35,195 bases of DNA from Bermanella sp034112345 (GTDB taxonomy: Bacteria > Pseudomonadota > Gammaproteobacteria > Pseudomonadales > Oceanobacteraceae): positions 1 to 35,195 of the forward strand of contig JAWUVN010000073.1 of the NCBI GenBank assembly GCA_034112345.1, in the 5' to 3' direction. Under the pieces are notes generated by a model. The model worked only from the letters and a program-made list of their open reading frames with translations, was not told the DNA's origin and did not search any database. A program made the position numbers and the translations under genes. Shown one piece after another: positions 7,196 through 16,250 of the stretch; positions within the stretch are counted from its first letter, which is position 1; each line of letters opens with the position of its first letter.

Positions 7196-9925
7196 TTAGG
7201 CTAGTTTGCCATGACATTGCTTATATTTTTTACCAGATCCACAAGGGCATTCATCATTACGACCAACTTTTTTAGTCTCACGAACAAATGGCTTAGCTTG
7301 AGCCTCTGTTTGATCATCCTGTTTTATTTCAGGCTCTAAAGCTGAAGCGCTATCATGTTTCAGGCTTAATTTTTGAGCTTCAGCCTCAGCTCTGGCTTTC
7401 TTTTCCATACGCTCAACTTCATCATCTCGAACAAATTGTACGTGAGACATATATTTAATCGTCTCATGCTTAATTTCTTCTAGTAACTGCTTAAACAGCT
7501 CAAATGATTCGCGCTTATACTCTTGCTTTGGATTTTTTTGAGCATAGCCACGTAAATGAATGCCTTGTCTTAAGTGATCCATTGTTGCCAAGTGATCTTT
7601 CCATTGATGATCTAGAATTTGCAACATAATGCGTTTTTCAAATTCTCTCATCATTTCTTCACCTACCTGGGTAGATTTATCTTGATAAGCTTTTTCTAAA
7701 GTTTGAGCTATGCGTTGGCGAAGTGTTTCTTCATAAAGAGACTTGTCTTCCTCCAGCCATGCAGACACAGGCACATCAATAGCAAATTCAGTTTTAAGAG
7801 ATTTCTCTAACCCTTCTACATCCCATTGCTCGACCATACTTTGTCTAGGGATGTATATATCAATATTTTCATTAATAACATCTTCACGGATCGATGAAAT
7901 AGTCGACTCTATCGATTTAGCTTCAAGCAGCTCATTACGCTGCTGGTAAATAACACGACGCTGATCGCTGGCAACATTATCATATTCAAGAAGTTGCTTA
8001 CGCATATCAAAGTTACGTCCTTCAACCTTGCGCTGAGCCTTTTCAATAGCATTGGATACCATCTTATGCTCGATTGCTTCTCCGTCTTTCATTCCCAATG
8101 CCATCATTAAGCGTCGAGTACGATCACTTGCAAAAATGCGCATTAGATTATCTTCTAATGACAAGAAGAATCTAGATGAACCAGGGTCACCTTGGCGCCC
8201 TGCACGGCCTCTTAATTGATTATCAATACGACGGCTTTCATGACGCTCGGTACCAATTATATGAAGACCACCCGCGGCAATAACAGCACTATTTCGCTCT
8301 GCCCAGTCGACTTTCACACGCTCTATTTTTTCTTCATTAGGGTTGTTTAAATTTTCAATCTCGCGATCAAGATTACCACCCAATTTAATATCGGTGCCTC
8401 GACCAGCCATGTTAGTAGCGATTGTTACAACACCTGATTGACCCGCATCCGCGATAATTTGTGCTTCATTTGCATGGTTTTTAGCATTCAACACATTGTG
8501 TTTAATTTTTGCTTTTTTCAACGCTTCTGAAATTAACTCACTACTTTCAATACTAGCAGTACCCACAAGAACAGGTCGTCCTTGTGATGTGACATCTTGA
8601 ATTTCTTCTATAACCGCTTGATATTTTTCTGGCTCACTCAAGAAAACAAGGTCATTGAAATCAATACGTGCCACGTTTTTATTCGTCGGAATAACAACAA
8701 CATCTAAGCCATATATTTCACGGAACTCAAATGCTTCAGTATCAGCCGTTCCTGTCATGCCGGATAATTTACCGTACAAGCGGAAATAGTTTTGAAAAGT
8801 CGTCGATGCCAATGTTTGGCTTTCAGCTTGAATGGTCACGCCTTCTTTTGCTTCTACTGCTTGATGCAGCCCCTCACCCCAGCGACGACCAGGCATTGTT
8901 CGGCCAGTATGTTCATCAACAATAACGACTTGACTGTTTTGAACAATATAATCGATATTTTTTTGGTACAAATTATGGGCACGCAAAGCAGAGTGTACGT
9001 GGTGCAGCATAAGTAAGTTACTAGGAGCATAAAGACTATCACCTTCTTCAAGCATCTCTGCTTGAACTAGCATATCTTCAACAAGTTCATGTCCTACTTC
9101 GTTCAGTTCAACAGAGCGTGATTTAAGGTCTATTATGAAATGACCTTCTTGCTCTACAACACCTTCTTCAGATTCCTTGTGCTCAATAAGTTTTGGAACT
9201 AATACGTTAATCTTTCTGTACATTTCAGAGCTGTCTTGAGCTGCTCCAGATATAATTAACGGTGTTCTTGCTTCATCAATAAGTATTGAATCCACTTCAT
9301 CAATCACAGCAAAAGCAAGTCCACGCTGGGCACGATCATCCAGACTTAACGCCATGTTATCTCTAAGATAATCAAAACCAAATTCGTTATTTGTGCCGTA
9401 AGTAATATCTGAGTTGTAAGCCGCACGCTTTGCTTCAGGCTCTTGATTGGATACTACAATCCCTACTGATAACCCCATAAACTCATATAAAGGGCGCATC
9501 CAATTAGCATCACGCTCAGCCAAGTAATCATTCACTGTAATAACGTGTACACCATTACTGGTTAACGCATTAAGGTACACAGCAAGTGTTGCAACTAAGG
9601 TTTTACCTTCACCGGTACGCATTTCTGCAATTTTTCCGTTATGAAGTGTCATACCACCTATTAATTGAACATCGAAATGACGCATCCCCATAGAACGTTT
9701 ACTGCCTTCCCTTAATGCAGCAAATGCTTCTGGCAACAACCCATCAACGCTTTCACCTTTTTCTATACGCTCTCTATATTCAAACGTTTTTGCTTTAAGG
9801 CTAGCGTCATCTAACGCTTCCATTTCGGGCTCTAGAGCATTGATTTTTTCTACGGTTTTACTAAGTCGCTTCAATTCTCGATCGTTTTTACTTCCGAGAA
9901 CTTTTGTTAAGGCTTGAATGAACAT
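7196..9925 (-). CDS. secA: preprotein translocase ATPase SecA
   Basis: SecA is the ATPase motor that pushes unfolded preproteins through SecYEG. The protein is 909 aa, close to the E. coli length. The Walker A segment RTGEGKT is at about 103-109, followed by the DEAD-type Walker B VIDEVDSILIDEART and the second nucleotide domain with TNMAGRGTDIKLGG and QLRGRAGRQGDPGSS. The C-terminal tail has the zinc and SecB-binding motif CPCGSGKKYKQCHG. There is no secM upstream; an M23 peptidase gene and its terminator occupy that place. The ribosome binding site is poor (TAAGA). Confidence 0.98.
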   Translation of the reverse strand: MFIQALTKVLGSKNDRELKRLSKTVEKINALEPEMEALDDASLKAKTFEYRERIEKGESVDGLLPEAFAALREGSKRSMGMRHFDVQLIGGMTLHNGKIAEMRTGEGKTLVATLAVYLNALTSNGVHVITVNDYLAERDANWMRPLYEFMGLSVGIVVSNQEPEAKRAAYNSDITYGTNNEFGFDYLRDNMALSLDDRAQRGLAFAVIDEVDSILIDEARTPLIISGAAQDSSEMYRKINVLVPKLIEHKESEEGVVEQEGHFIIDLKSRSVELNEVGHELVEDMLVQAEMLEEGDSLYAPSNLLMLHHVHSALRAHNLYQKNIDYIVQNSQVVIVDEHTGRTMPGRRWGEGLHQAVEAKEGVTIQAESQTLASTTFQNYFRLYGKLSGMTGTADTEAFEFREIYGLDVVVIPTNKNVARIDFNDLVFLSEPEKYQAVIEEIQDVTSQGRPVLVGTASIESSELISEALKKAKIKHNVLNAKNHANEAQIIADAGQSGVVTIATNMAGRGTDIKLGGNLDREIENLNNPNEEKIERVKVDWAERNSAVIAAGGLHIIGTERHESRRIDNQLRGRAGRQGDPGSSRFFLSLEDNLMRIFASDRTRRLMMALGMKDGEAIEHKMVSNAIEKAQRKVEGRNFDMRKQLLEYDNVASDQRRVIYQQRNELLEAKSIESTISSIREDVINENIDIYIPRQSMVEQWDVEGLEKSLKTEFAIDVPVSAWLEEDKSLYEETLRQRIAQTLEKAYQDKSTQVGEEMMREFEKRIMLQILDHQWKDHLATMDHLRQGIHLRGYAQKNPKQEYKRESFELFKQLLEEIKHETIKYMSHVQFVRDDEVERMEKKARAEAEAQKLSLKHDSASALEPEIKQDDQTEAQAKPFVRETKKVGRNDECPCGSGKKYKQCHGKLA

Positions 9926-9960
9926 GATGATATATCTTAATTATTAGTATGTTTGATAAC

Positions 9961-9994
9961 AAAAAATCTGACGTAATTATATTATTACGTCAGA
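9961..9994 (-). terminator. Rho-independent terminator of the M23 peptidase gene
   Basis: A perfect 11-bp inverted repeat, TCTGACGTAAT/ATTACGTCAGA, with a 6-base loop. On the minus strand it is followed immediately by TTTTTT (9966-9961). It lies 31 bases past the peptidase stop and 36 bases before the secA start. Confidence 0.93.
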
Positions 9995-10024
9995 CTAGAT
10001 TTAGAAAGAGGAGATGTTTTTATA

Positions 10025-10957
10025 TTATCGACGAGTGCGATGTATATAAGCTGCAGGGTCAACGGTTCGACCATTTTTATAAACTTCAAAATGCACATGT
10101 GGCCCAGTGGATCGACCACTACTGCCCATTAAAGCCAGAACCTGATCTTTACGAACAACATCTCCAACTTTAACAATAGCTTCATCGCAATGCGCATAGC
10201 GAGTCTTATAGCCATTTCCATGATTGACCTCAACAAGCAAGCCATAACCATAGCGCTTAGATGCCCAAGTAACTACACCTGATGCCACCGATACGATATC
10301 TGAACCGGTCTTTCCGGCAAAGTCGACACCGGCATGCCATGCTAGACGACCTGTGAATGGATCTGTCCTCATGCCATAACGAGACGACATCCAACCTTTA
10401 TTAATTGGAAGGCCCGCTACAAATGTGTCACTTGTAATCTTTTTCTCGCCTAAAATACTATCTAAGACTTCAAGCTGCTGTTCTCGGCTATCAATTTGAT
10501 GGCTCAACTCATCAAGAACAGTAATTATATCAGGCGCTTGGTATACCGATCCTTCTTGCCCTCTAATCGGGCCGCCAATGGCTGGTAAGTGACCAAAGTT
10601 AAACTCGCCTTTATCTAACTTAGAACGATCTATTAACCGCTCTCCTAATGCATCAAGACGGGTTAAACGAGTTTGGAGTTGAGCCATACGAGACGTTAAG
10701 CCAACTAATTGCTCATCGGTCTGCTCTCTAATAGCGTCTAGCTCTTTACGCTGCTGTGTTAGATCTTGTTCCCATGCTTTAGCTGTTTCAGGACCAAATA
10801 GTCCTTCGTCTGCCAGCATCATGGTTAAGTAGTAGCCTGCCGCCCCCATAGAAAAAGGCAACACTGCAAGTGATAAGGTTAAAGCCCAGCGAGCCAACGG
10901 CCCCAAGGATATAGTTTTAGAGCGGCCGTGACGCTGACCAACAATGATTATATTCAT
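10025..10957 (-). CDS. M23 family metallopeptidase (LytM-type), membrane-anchored
   Basis: A 310-aa predicted murein endopeptidase or LytM-like regulator acting in the periplasm. The N-terminus has a short basic cytoplasmic part and one membrane helix at about 25-50. A coiled-coil-like region follows (about 65-105, EQDLTQQRKELDAIREQ and later heptads). The M23 domain is at about 180-305. The zinc ligands are present: H208 and D212 in WHAGVDF, and H287/H289 in HVHFE, so it should be catalytically active rather than a degenerate EnvC-like activator. Its place between lpxC and secA is the same as in Pseudomonas. Substrate and cell-cycle role are unknown; the neighbourhood suggests cell-wall remodelling. 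Confidence 0.88.
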   Translation of the reverse strand: MNIIIVGQRHGRSKTISLGPLARWALTLSLAVLPFSMGAAGYYLTMMLADEGLFGPETAKAWEQDLTQQRKELDAIREQTDEQLVGLTSRMAQLQTRLTRLDALGERLIDRSKLDKGEFNFGHLPAIGGPIRGQEGSVYQAPDIITVLDELSHQIDSREQQLEVLDSILGEKKITSDTFVAGLPINKGWMSSRYGMRTDPFTGRLAWHAGVDFAGKTGSDIVSVASGVVTWASKRYGYGLLVEVNHGNGYKTRYAHCDEAIVKVGDVVRKDQVLALMGSSGRSTGPHVHFEVYKNGRTVDPAAYIHRTRR

Positions 10958-11071
10958 GGTCGCATCCGTAAATGTTTTGTCTAATGATTAGTTTAGACTG
11001 AAAATCCCACCCATAGTGAGATAAATGTCACATGATTACTGAACTTAACAATAAGACAACAATCATTACGC

Positions 11072-11097
11072 AAAAATAATGACACCGAAGTGTCATT
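11072..11097 (-). terminator. UUCG-tetraloop terminator of lpxC and the division cluster
   Basis: On the minus strand: AATGACAC-TTCG-GTGTCATT followed by ATTTTTG, an 8-bp perfect stem closed by a C(UUCG)G tetraloop, eight bases after the lpxC stop. It marks the end of the cluster that starts at mraZ and isolates it from the M23 peptidase gene. Confidence 0.93.
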
Positions 11098-11104
11098 GTA
11101 AGGC

Positions 11105-12016
11105 TTATACCGCTGAAACAGGCTTAGAGTATGAAATAGGCGCTAAAGCCTCATCTTCAAAAGAGATGAACTCCCAGCAATCTTGCTGCTTAAGCAGTGC
11201 CCTAAGGAGTGCATTATTTAATCCGTGGCCGGATTTAACACCAATATATTCTCCGATCAGGCTATGACCCAATAGGTATAAGTCACCAACTGCATCTAGG
11301 ATTTTATGCTTAACAAATTCATCATCATATCTAAGGCCGTCTTCATTCAAGACCCTATAATCGTCAACAACAATTGCATTGCTGACACTGCCACCTAATG
11401 CAAGATTTTGTGACCGCAGATACTCTATATCACGCATAAAACCAAAAGTTCTGGCTCGACTCACTTCTTTAACAAAAGAAGTCGTTGAAAAATCTAGGCT
11501 AGCAACCTGGTTTTCGGCGTCGAATAAAGGGTGGTCAAAATCAATCGTAAAACTCACTTTAAAACCTTTATAAGGTTTAAAAGATGCTGATTTATCACCA
11601 TCAACAACAGTTACAGGCTTTGTAATCCGAATAAACTGCTTCGCTTTTGCTTGCTCTTCAATCCCTGCGGATTGCAATAAGAATACAAATGGGCCAGCAC
11701 TCCCATCCATAATAGGCACTTCAGCTGCACTCAGCTCAACAAAGACATTATCAATTCCTAGCCCAGCCATCGCAGATAACAGGTGCTCGACTGTAGAAAC
11801 CTTTACATCACCATTACTTAAAGATGTAGATAGTGTGGTATCGCCAACATTAGTCGCTTTAGCAACAATCTCAACAGCAGGTTCTAAGTCCGTACGAATA
11901 AAGATAATGCCAGTATCTACAGGTGCTGGTCTAAGGGTTAAATATACTTTTTCCCCAGAATGCAAACCAATGCCTGTTGCCCTTATGGCATTTTTCAAAG
12001 TACGCTGTTTAATCAT
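11105..12016 (-). CDS. lpxC: UDP-3-O-acyl-N-acetylglucosamine deacetylase LpxC
   Basis: LpxC is the zinc-dependent deacetylase that performs the committed step of lipid A synthesis. The 303-aa protein matches the family length. Zinc ligands are H78 (in VEHLLSAM, after the catalytic base E77), H237 and D241 (HKILDAVGD); the conserved H264 is also present. LpxC is normally degraded by FtsH through its C-terminal tail, which here ends PVSAV, so similar turnover is plausible. The gene is the last of the division cluster but has its own well-formed promoter just after ftsZ. Confidence 0.97.
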   Translation of the reverse strand: MIKQRTLKNAIRATGIGLHSGEKVYLTLRPAPVDTGIIFIRTDLEPAVEIVAKATNVGDTTLSTSLSNGDVKVSTVEHLLSAMAGLGIDNVFVELSAAEVPIMDGSAGPFVFLLQSAGIEEQAKAKQFIRITKPVTVVDGDKSASFKPYKGFKVSFTIDFDHPLFDAENQVASLDFSTTSFVKEVSRARTFGFMRDIEYLRSQNLALGGSVSNAIVVDDYRVLNEDGLRYDDEFVKHKILDAVGDLYLLGHSLIGEYIGVKSGHGLNNALLRALLKQQDCWEFISFEDEALAPISYSKPVSAV

Positions 12017-12067
12017 TCAATATTTCACTTTGTTACAAATCGTGCAAATATCGCACAGTAATAGGCT

Positions 12068-12096
12068 ATTATAACGCCATCTGCGCCATAGGCCAA
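12068..12096 (-). promoter_or_regulatory. sigma-70 promoter of lpxC
   Basis: On the minus strand TTGGCC, a 17-base spacer, then a perfect TATAAT. The start would be near 12061, leaving a leader of about 45 bases. It lies in the 90-base gap between the ftsZ stop and the lpxC start. Confidence 0.78.
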
Positions 12097-12097
12097 C

Positions 12098-12122
12098 CCG
12101 CCAAGGTTAATCTGCTTGGCGG
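12098..12122 (-). other. hairpin spanning the ftsZ stop codon
   Basis: Inverted repeat CCGCCAAG/CTTGGCGG with a 9-base loop that contains the ftsZ stop codon. There is no T run after it on the minus strand, so it is not a classical terminator. It sits directly upstream of the -35 box of the lpxC promoter and may stabilise the 3' end of ftsZ mRNA or weaken read-through. Confidence 0.5.
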
Positions 12123-13285
12123 CGTAAGAAGGCAGGAATATCTAAATAATCCATATCTTTACTTTCTTTACGCTCAGGCGCTGCTTGCTGCATAGGTTGA
12201 GCACTAGATCCACGCATAACTGTTGGTCTATCTAGCTTTTTGTAGTCTACAGAACCATCCGATTTATTAATCGTATTATCCACAACCTTTTTAGGTGCGG
12301 CTTCTACAACATCACCTAAACCAGTTGCCACAACAGTAACGCGCAGCTCATCGGTCATGCTTTCATCAATTACAGTACCAACTACAATTGTTGCATCATC
12401 AGATGAAAATTCTTCAATTGTGTCACCAACTTCAGTGAATTCGCCTAGAGATAAGTTTGTACCAGCTGTAATATTTACCAAAATACCGCGAGCACCTTCT
12501 AGATTAACATCTTCAAGTAATGGGCTTCTGATTGCAGCTTCAGCGGCTTCACGAGCACGCTCTTCACCTTTACCAGAACCTGTTCCCATCATGGCTTGAC
12601 CCATCTCGGACATAACTGTTCTTACATCGGCGAAATCCACGTTAATCATACCCGGACGAATGATTAAATCTGCGATACCCTGTACTGCACCCAGTAGCAC
12701 ATCATTGGCTGCTGAAAACGCATCTAGTAATGTTGTATTTTTACCCAATACAGCCAAAAGCTTTTCATTTGGAATAGTAATCAATGAATCCACGTGCTTA
12801 GCTAGCTCAGCTAGACCACCGTCAGCCAATTTAATTCGCTTACGACCTTCAAATGGAAATGGCTTAGTCACAACTGCTACCGTCAAGATACCTAATTCTT
12901 TGGCTACTTCGGCTACTACTGGAGCAGCACCGGTACCGGTACCACCACCCATACCAGCCGTGATAAATACCATATCTGCGCCAGCTAACGCTTCTGCGAT
13001 TCGCTCACGATCTTCCATTGCAGCTTGGCGACCCACCTCTGGGTTTGCTCCAGCACCTAGTCCTTTGGTCACTGTAGAGCCCAACTGCAACACAGAGCGT
13101 GCTGTCATATTTTTTAGTGCTTGTGAGTCTGTATTAGCGCAAATAAAATCCACGCCATCTACCTGGCTCATCACCATGTGCTCAACGGCATTGCCGCCAC
13201 CACCACCAACACCTACAACTTTTATAATTGCACTGTGTTGTGGTTCATCTACTAACTCGAACATATCCCCATCTCTCTGAGTCAT
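12107..13285 (-). CDS. ftsZ: cell division GTPase FtsZ
   Basis: FtsZ is the tubulin homologue that polymerises at midcell and recruits the division machinery. The protein is 392 aa. The GTP-binding signature GGGTGTG is at 113-119, and the T7 synergy-loop segment (NVDFADVRTVM) follows in the middle. A linker of about 50 residues precedes the conserved C-terminal peptide DYLDIPAFLRRQAD, which binds FtsA and ZipA. The chosen start gives MTQRDGDMFEL and has AAGGAG at good spacing; the later Met8 would match the E. coli N-terminus but lacks such a site. It follows ftsA by 56 bases. Confidence 0.98.
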   Translation of the reverse strand: MTQRDGDMFELVDEPQHSAIIKVVGVGGGGGNAVEHMVMSQVDGVDFICANTDSQALKNMTARSVLQLGSTVTKGLGAGANPEVGRQAAMEDRERIAEALAGADMVFITAGMGGGTGTGAAPVVAEVAKELGILTVAVVTKPFPFEGRKRIKLADGGLAELAKHVDSLITIPNEKLLAVLGKNTTLLDAFSAANDVLLGAVQGIADLIIRPGMINVDFADVRTVMSEMGQAMMGTGSGKGEERAREAAEAAIRSPLLEDVNLEGARGILVNITAGTNLSLGEFTEVGDTIEEFSSDDATIVVGTVIDESMTDELRVTVVATGLGDVVEAAPKKVVDNTINKSDGSVDYKKLDRPTVMRGSSAQPMQQAAPERKESKDMDYLDIPAFLRRQAD

Positions 13286-13341
13286 CGCCCTTCTCCTTTT
13301 TATTCGTCAGGCGCTATACTTCTTATAGCCCCCATTAAATA

Positions 13342-14577
13342 TTAAAAATTGCCTTTAATCCAATGTTTTACGCGTGTATAGAAGCTAATTGGATCTTCTT
13401 CTTTCCGAGCAAATACTAATTCACCCAGTTGATGCTTAGCACCGTAAATTAATAACCCCACTGATGTGGCATAAATAGGGTTTGCCACCACATCTGTTAA
13501 GCCTTCAACTCCATTTGGTTTCGCTAGTCGAACTGGCACATGGAATATCTCTTCAGCTAATTCCACAACCCCTTCCATCTTGGATGTTCCTCCTGTTAAC
13601 ACCACTCCAGCTGCAATAACATCTTCAAATCCACTGCGTCTAAGCTCAGCCTGTATAAGAGTAAATAACTCCTCATACCTCGGCTCTACAACTTCCGCTA
13701 ACGCTTGTCGAGAAAGGTTTCTTGGCTCTCTCTCACCAACACTCGGTACTTTGATTAATTCATCAGCACCGGCTAATTGCGTTAACGCACACGCATATTT
13801 GATTTTAATTTCTTCTGCATACTGAGTCGGCGTACGAAGTGCCATTGCAATATCATTGGTGACCTGGTCACCAGCAATAGGTATGACAGCAGTATGTCTA
13901 ATTGAACCCTCGGTGAAAATTGCGATATCAGTTGTACCGCCACCAATATCCACCATACAGACACCTAGCTCTTTTTCGTCATCGGTTAATACCGCATAAC
14001 TAGAAGCCAACTGCTCCAGAATAATATCGTCAATTTCTAAGCCGCAACGCTGTACGCACTTTTCAATATTTTGAGCGGCATTCAAAGCACCGCTAACCAT
14101 GTGTACTTTTGCCTCTAAACGTACCCCAGACATACCAATAGGCTCTTTAATACCCTCTTGCATATCGATTACATATTCTTGCGGTAATACATGTAAAATA
14201 CGCTGATCAGCGGGTATTGCGACGGCTTTAGCAGCATCCAATACACGCTCAATATCCATTGGGCCTACTTCACGATCTTTTATCGCAACTATTCCATGGC
14301 TATTCATAGAACGGATATGGCTACCTGCAATACCGGCATATACTGAATGTATTTGACACCCTGCCATTAACTCAGCTTCTTCGATAGCACGCTGAATTGA
14401 TTGAACCGTCGATTCAATATTAACCACGACGCCTTTTTTAAGGCCTCTAGAAATATGACTACCGACACCCACCACCTTAATGATGCCATCGCCATTAACT
14501 TCACCAACAATCGCAACAACTTTAGATGTTCCAATGTCCAAGCCTACAATTAGCTTACTATCTGCAGATGCACTCAT
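13342..14577 (-). CDS. ftsA: cell division protein FtsA
   Basis: FtsA is the actin-like ATPase that tethers FtsZ to the inner membrane and signals to the septal synthases. The protein is 411 aa, the usual length. The phosphate-1 motif GLDIGTSK is at 12-19. The SHS2/1C domain follows, and the phosphate-2 motif DIGGGTTDIAIF lies near 210. The C-terminus (FYTRVKHWIKGNF) is the amphipathic membrane-targeting helix. It starts nine bases after ftsQ. Confidence 0.97.
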   Translation of the reverse strand: MSASADSKLIVGLDIGTSKVVAIVGEVNGDGIIKVVGVGSHISRGLKKGVVVNIESTVQSIQRAIEEAELMAGCQIHSVYAGIAGSHIRSMNSHGIVAIKDREVGPMDIERVLDAAKAVAIPADQRILHVLPQEYVIDMQEGIKEPIGMSGVRLEAKVHMVSGALNAAQNIEKCVQRCGLEIDDIILEQLASSYAVLTDDEKELGVCMVDIGGGTTDIAIFTEGSIRHTAVIPIAGDQVTNDIAMALRTPTQYAEEIKIKYACALTQLAGADELIKVPSVGEREPRNLSRQALAEVVEPRYEELFTLIQAELRRSGFEDVIAAGVVLTGGTSKMEGVVELAEEIFHVPVRLAKPNGVEGLTDVVANPIYATSVGLLIYGAKHQLGELVFARKEEDPISFYTRVKHWIKGNF

Positions 14578-14586
14578 TATTCTTCT

Positions 14587-15330
14587 CTACCCCTGCACCT
14601 TGGCGGACTGTTCTATCCAAGCCACGGCAAACCCTTGTTCATAACGTAAATCAATACTACTGATTCGCGATAATTGAAATTGATCGATTACACTTTCTAA
14701 CTGTCTCAAACCAGACATTGCATTTGCACCATCTAGCCAGATTTTCAATCCGTTTTGATCTTGTATTAGCCAGCCTGAGGTAGACTTTGTTAAGCCTACC
14801 AACTTCAAACCATGTCGTTTGCACCATTTATTAAACAACTGAAAATGCTGCATGACTATTCGGCTACTATCCCCCGCCCCTTTAAGCGATGGCAATACTA
14901 AATCTTCAAAATTAACCGGTAGAATATCTCCAGCCTGACTCAGTAAACTGGATTTATTCCAAATCGCTATTGGTTGCTCTTCTTGAACTTTAATTCTTAG
15001 CGTATCAGGCCAAACTTTTTCAACCTCGACCGACGCGATCATGGGCATTTCAATTAAGCGCTCATAAATTTCTTGTACATCTAAAGCAATATACCCTCTA
15101 GGATACACCCCTTCTAATTGATTCAATACCTCATGTTTTTTAACGTATTGAAACGATCCTGCTAATTCCAGCTGCTTAACTTCATTATTCGCCACTTGTA
15201 AAACCAATAGTACAAGTGCAAACATAACAGAACTAACCGTTATGCCAATCGATATAGGCTTAATCCATTGAGACAATAGAAAATTTCGTGACTCTTTTGC
15301 TTTTAATCGAGTCGCTCCTTTTCCTTTCAT
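14587..15330 (-). CDS. ftsQ: cell division protein FtsQ
   Basis: FtsQ is a bitopic inner-membrane divisome protein that recruits FtsB and FtsL. The protein is 247 aa: a basic cytoplasmic tail, one membrane helix at about 29-48, then a periplasmic POTRA domain (about 55-125, beginning FQYVKKHEVLNQLEG) and the beta domain. Its start overlaps the ddlB stop by four bases (ATGA), and AAGGAAAAGG follows the start rather than preceding it, so its translation probably depends on ddlB. Confidence 0.95.
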   Translation of the reverse strand: MKGKGATRLKAKESRNFLLSQWIKPISIGITVSSVMFALVLLVLQVANNEVKQLELAGSFQYVKKHEVLNQLEGVYPRGYIALDVQEIYERLIEMPMIASVEVEKVWPDTLRIKVQEEQPIAIWNKSSLLSQAGDILPVNFEDLVLPSLKGAGDSSRIVMQHFQLFNKWCKRHGLKLVGLTKSTSGWLIQDQNGLKIWLDGANAMSGLRQLESVIDQFQLSRISSIDLRYEQGFAVAWIEQSAKVQG

Positions 15331-16250
15331 TTAACATTCGCCTTTAAAATATCAAGAACCAATTCAGGAAAAGAAATTCCATCTGCTTTAGCAGCCATTG
15401 GCACCAAGCTATGATCTGTCATACCAGGCACGGTATTAACTTCGATCAACCAAAATTTCTCATTTTCATCCTGCATAAAGTCAACTCGACCCCAGCCACT
15501 ACAATCAACGGCTTCATAAGCTTTAACAGCCAGTTCCTGTAATTCACGCTCTTTCGTTTTACTTAAACCGCAAGGCACTAAATATTCAGTGTCATCTTGC
15601 AAGTATTTTGCATCGTAATCATAAAATTCATTAGCTGGTTTTAACTGAATCGCTGGAAGTGCACGTCCACCTAATATGGCAACGGTAAATTCTTTGCCTG
15701 TTATAAACTGCTCTGCCAGCACAGGGGATCCAGTGCTCGCTGCTGATATAAATGACTGCTCAAGATCTGCTAAAGCCTTGGCCTTTGAAATTCCGATGCT
15801 CGACCCTTCTAAAGCTGGTTTAACCATAATGGGATAACCTACATTACGAGCAAAACCCTCTAACATACCCAAAGAATCTGCCTTAACAAATTTAGGTGTT
15901 GGTAAATCTAGGCCCAACCATATTAATTTAGTTCGCCATTTATCCATGCATATTGCACTGGCCTTTACTCCACTGCCAGTATAAGGCAAGCCATAAAACT
16001 CTAGAAGACCTTGAATCGTGCCATCCTCGCCACCTACACCGTGCAAAGCAATGAATGCTGCATCAAATTTATGCGCACTCAATTGCTGGATAAGGTTTTC
16101 TTGTGTATCAATTTTAACTGCATCAACACCCAGTGATATTAATGCGTCATACACAGCACAACCACTATTTAAAGAAACCGCACGCTCAGCACTGTTGCCG
16201 CCTAATAAAACAGCAATCTTACCTAAGTTTTGTGCATTATTTTGAGTCAT
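15327..16250 (-). CDS. ddlB: D-alanine--D-alanine ligase
   Basis: DdlB joins two D-alanines, using ATP, to make the terminal dipeptide of the peptidoglycan precursor. The protein is 307 aa. It has the N-terminal LLGGNSAER segment, the ATP-grasp core (MVKPALEGSSIGISK) and the metal-binding C-terminal motif EVNTVPGMTDHSLVP. It overlaps murC by 14 bases and ftsQ by four. murB, which lies between murC and ddlB in E. coli, is not here. Confidence 0.96.
   Translation of the reverse strand: MTQNNAQNLGKIAVLLGGNSAERAVSLNSGCAVYDALISLGVDAVKIDTQENLIQQLSAHKFDAAFIALHGVGGEDGTIQGLLEFYGLPYTGSGVKASAICMDKWRTKLIWLGLDLPTPKFVKADSLGMLEGFARNVGYPIMVKPALEGSSIGISKAKALADLEQSFISAASTGSPVLAEQFITGKEFTVAILGGRALPAIQLKPANEFYDYDAKYLQDDTEYLVPCGLSKTKERELQELAVKAYEAVDCSGWGRVDFMQDENEKFWLIEVNTVPGMTDHSLVPMAAKADGISFPELVLDILKANVK

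Noticed and set aside
8854..9051. Small frames in and opposite secA
   Set aside because: All are contained within the fully conserved secA reading frame.
12660..13280. Long open frame (206 codons) antisense to ftsZ
   Set aside because: It mirrors ftsZ codon structure, has no recognisable domain, and is rich in Ser/Pro/Thr as expected from reading a conserved gene backwards.
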